A stretch of DNA of 64,000 nt from Tistlia consotensis USBA 355 (GTDB lineage Bacteria; Pseudomonadota; Alphaproteobacteria; Kiloniellales; DSM-21159): contig NZ_FWZX01000029.1 in the NCBI RefSeq assembly GCF_900177295.1, positions 1-64,000 on the forward strand. Reading direction: 5' to 3'. Position numbers and translations under genes: made by a program. Of this stretch, positions 62,339-64,000 are shown one piece after another. Under the pieces are notes generated by a model. The model worked only from the letters and a program-made list of their open reading frames with translations. It searched no databases and was not told the DNA's origin. The first letter of the stretch is position 1, and each line of letters starts with the position of its first letter.

Positions 62339-64000
62339 TCAGAACTGGACGCCGAAGCTGAAGTTCAGCAGCTGCGTCTTGTCGAAGCCCTCTTTGATGA
62401 GCGGGAAGCCGAAGTCGATGGCGACCAGGCCGAGCGGCGAGTTCCAGACCAGGCCGGGGCCGATCGCCAGGCGCGGCGAGTCGGAGTCGTAGGCCGAGCC
62501 CTTGTCGCCGTCGAAGCCCCAGACCGCGCCGGCGTCGGCGAAGATCCGGCCCTGGACGTCGAGGGCATCCTGGAAGCCGAGCGGGAAGCGCAGCTCGGCC
62601 GTGCCCTTGTAGTACTGCTTGCCGCCGATCGCGTCGTCCGAGGAGATGTCGCGCGGGCCGATGCCGCCGAACTCGAAGCCGCGGAAGGTCGAGCCGCCGA
62701 GGAAGAAGCGGTCGGACACCCGCGTGTCCTGGCCGATGCCGACCATGTGGCCGGCGGCGCCGCCGATGAACAGCGTGAAGCTGTCGCCGATCGGATAGTA
62801 GTAGTTGCCCTTCAGCTCGTTGCGCAGGAAGCGGACGTCGCCGCCGAGACCCGTGAAGTTCGTCTCGTAGCTGACCTGGAAGCCCGAGGTCGGGTTCGCG
62901 CCGCCGACCGTGCGGTCCCAGATCAGCTCCTGGTCGATGCTGGAGCGCACCGTCGTGCCCTCCTCCGACTTGACCGCAAAGGAGGCGCTGTCGCCGACGT
63001 TGTAGATCGTGCGTCGCTCCAGCTGATAGCGCCAGACGTTGCGCGTGTACTCGGTGACGTTGTAGCCGGCCCGCAAGGCGCCACCGAGCCGCTTCTGGTC
63101 GAAGTTGCTCTCGTTCCCCTGCAGGGTGTTGCGGAACAGGTCGAAGCCGGCCGACAGGTCGCGGCCCATGAAGTAGGGCTCGGTGAAGCTGAGGTCGACC
63201 TGCGAGGAGATGCCCGACAGCTGGAAGCCGAGCCGCAGGTCCTGGCCGCGGCCGAGCAGGTTGCGCTCGCGGATCTGGATGCGGGCGAGCGGGCCGACCG
63301 AGGTCGAGACGCCGGCGCCGAGCGAGACCTCGCCGGTCGAGGCCTCCTGGACCTTGACCTTGACCACCGTCTTGTCGGGCGCGCTGCCCGGCTCGTTGGT
63401 CACCTCGACCTTCTGGAAGAACTCGAGGTTCTGGATGCGCTCGCGCGAGCGGCGCAGCTTGGCGGCGTTGAAGGCGTCGCCCTCGGCCAGGCGGAACTCG
63501 CGGCGGATCACCCGGTCGAGGGTGCGCACGTTGCCCTCGATGTCGATCCGCTCGACGTAGACCTTCGGACCCTCGTTGATGTCGTAGGTCAGGCCGATGG
63601 TCAGGTTCTTGCGGTCGCGCTGGGTCTTCGGACGGATGTCGACGAAGGCGTAGCCGAGGTTGCCGACCGCCTCGGTCAGCGCGTCGATCGACTTGTCGAC
63701 CAGGGTGGCGTCGTACCAGTCGCCCTCCTGGGTCTTGACGTCGTCGCGCAGGGTCTCGGGGTCGAGGTTCTTCAGGGTCGAGTTGATGTCGATCTTGCCG
63801 AACTTGTAGCGCGGCCCCTCGTCGACCGTGAAGGTGACGATGAAGGACGAGCGGTCGGGGCTCAGCTCGGCGACGGTCGAGACGACACGGAAGTCCGCGT
63901 AGCCCTCGCTCAGGTAGAAGCGCCGCAGGTTCTCGCGGTCGAAGGCCAGGCGGTCCGGGTCGTAGACGTCGCTGGAGCTCCAGAAGCGCCACCAGGACGA
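62339..64000 (-). CDS. bamA: Outer membrane protein assembly factor BamA (partial, 5' end off window)
   Basis: The last 553 or so residues are visible; the gene continues past base 64000. The right-hand 470 bases encode POTRA domains (SPDRSSFIVTFTVDEGPRYKFGKIDINSTLKNL, and TYDINEGPKVYVERIDIEGNVRTLDRVIRREFRLAEGDAFN). The rest is the 16-strand barrel, including the VRGF-like motif GGSTFRGFEFGGIGPRD and a C-terminus ending FSFGVQF with the beta-signal aromatic residue. Core of the BAM complex that inserts outer-membrane proteins. First gene seen of the ompH-lpxD-fabZ-lpxA-lpxI-lpxB run. Confidence 0.95.
   Translation of the reverse strand, partial: SSWWRFWSSSDVYDPDRLAFDRENLRRFYLSEGYADFRVVSTVAELSPDRSSFIVTFTVDEGPRYKFGKIDINSTLKNLDPETLRDDVKTQEGDWYDATLVDKSIDALTEAVGNLGYAFVDIRPKTQRDRKNLTIGLTYDINEGPKVYVERIDIEGNVRTLDRVIRREFRLAEGDAFNAAKLRRSRERIQNLEFFQKVEVTNEPGSAPDKTVVKVKVQEASTGEVSLGAGVSTSVGPLARIQIRERNLLGRGQDLRLGFQLSGISSQVDLSFTEPYFMGRDLSAGFDLFRNTLQGNESNFDQKRLGGALRAGYNVTEYTRNVWRYQLERRTIYNVGDSASFAVKSEEGTTVRSSIDQELIWDRTVGGANPTSGFQVSYETNFTGLGGDVRFLRNELKGNYYYPIGDSFTLFIGGAAGHMVGIGQDTRVSDRFFLGGSTFRGFEFGGIGPRDISSDDAIGGKQYYKGTAELRFPLGFQDALDVQGRIFADAGAVWGFDGDKGSAYDSDSPRLAIGPGLVWNSPLGLVAIDFGFPLIKEGFDKTQLLNFSFGVQF

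Overview
This is 64 kb of very GC-rich, gene-dense chromosomal DNA from an alphaproteobacterium, most likely a member of Rhodospirillales or a neighbouring order. This rests on gene content: a lipid A cluster of the bamA-ompH-lpxD-fabZ-lpxA-lpxI-lpxB type with LpxI rather than LpxH, a GTTC-N7-GTTC LexA box, a trpGDC-moaC-moeA-lexA-comEC block next to gltX and gltA, and an acvB/mprF pair. The genus cannot be fixed from sequence alone. I found no tRNA, rRNA, CRISPR, prophage or transposase gene, and no gap over 300 bases without a gene.

Layout. 0-5 kb (minus strand): tpiA, secG, pyrG and kdsA (glycolysis, protein export, CTP, Kdo), followed by two small unknown genes. 5-9 kb: a PpiD/SurA-type periplasmic foldase and trpE. 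9-13.6 kb: small accessory genes, namely an epoxide-hydrolase-like protein with an apparent N-terminal frameshift, a DJ-1/PfpI protein, a MerR regulator divergent from a methyltransferase, an ArsR-SRPBCC pair, a 119-bp inverted-repeat element and a DUF1801 protein. 13.7-24 kb: gamma-glutamyltransferase, acyl-CoA ligase, a PAS-PAS-HD-GYP protein, a ketopantoate-reductase-like protein, an aldo/keto reductase with divergent AraC regulator, and two methyltransferases. 24-27 kb: cueR-copA copper efflux. 27-36.5 kb: trpGDC, moaC, moeA, lexA, a small membrane protein, comEC and gltX. 36.6-46 kb: gltA, a histidine kinase/response regulator pair, asparagine synthase, mprF and acvB. 46-56.5 kb: two c-type cytochromes, then a LacI repressor divergent from a seven-gene operon (ABC importer, FAD oxidoreductase, M19 dipeptidase-like protein, aldehyde dehydrogenase, amidohydrolase) that looks like an undescribed catabolic pathway. 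56.7-64 kb: an unknown protein with a chemoreceptor-like segment, then the lipid A and outer-membrane cluster ending in a partial bamA at the right edge.

Regulation is unusually readable. Two MerR-type promoters have the expected 19-bp spacer (MerR/methyltransferase and CueR/copA), and the copA one places the transcript start at the ATG, predicting a leaderless mRNA. There is also a LexA box on the lexA -10, paired dyads before arsR, 21-bp phased repeats between the AKR and araC, and a perfect 10+2+10 palindrome before the catabolic operon.

The items most worth following up are the LacI-controlled operon, its M19 protein lacking the usual first zinc motif, the duplicated metal-binding domains of CopA, the inverted-repeat element with flanking direct repeats, and the frameshifted hydrolase.
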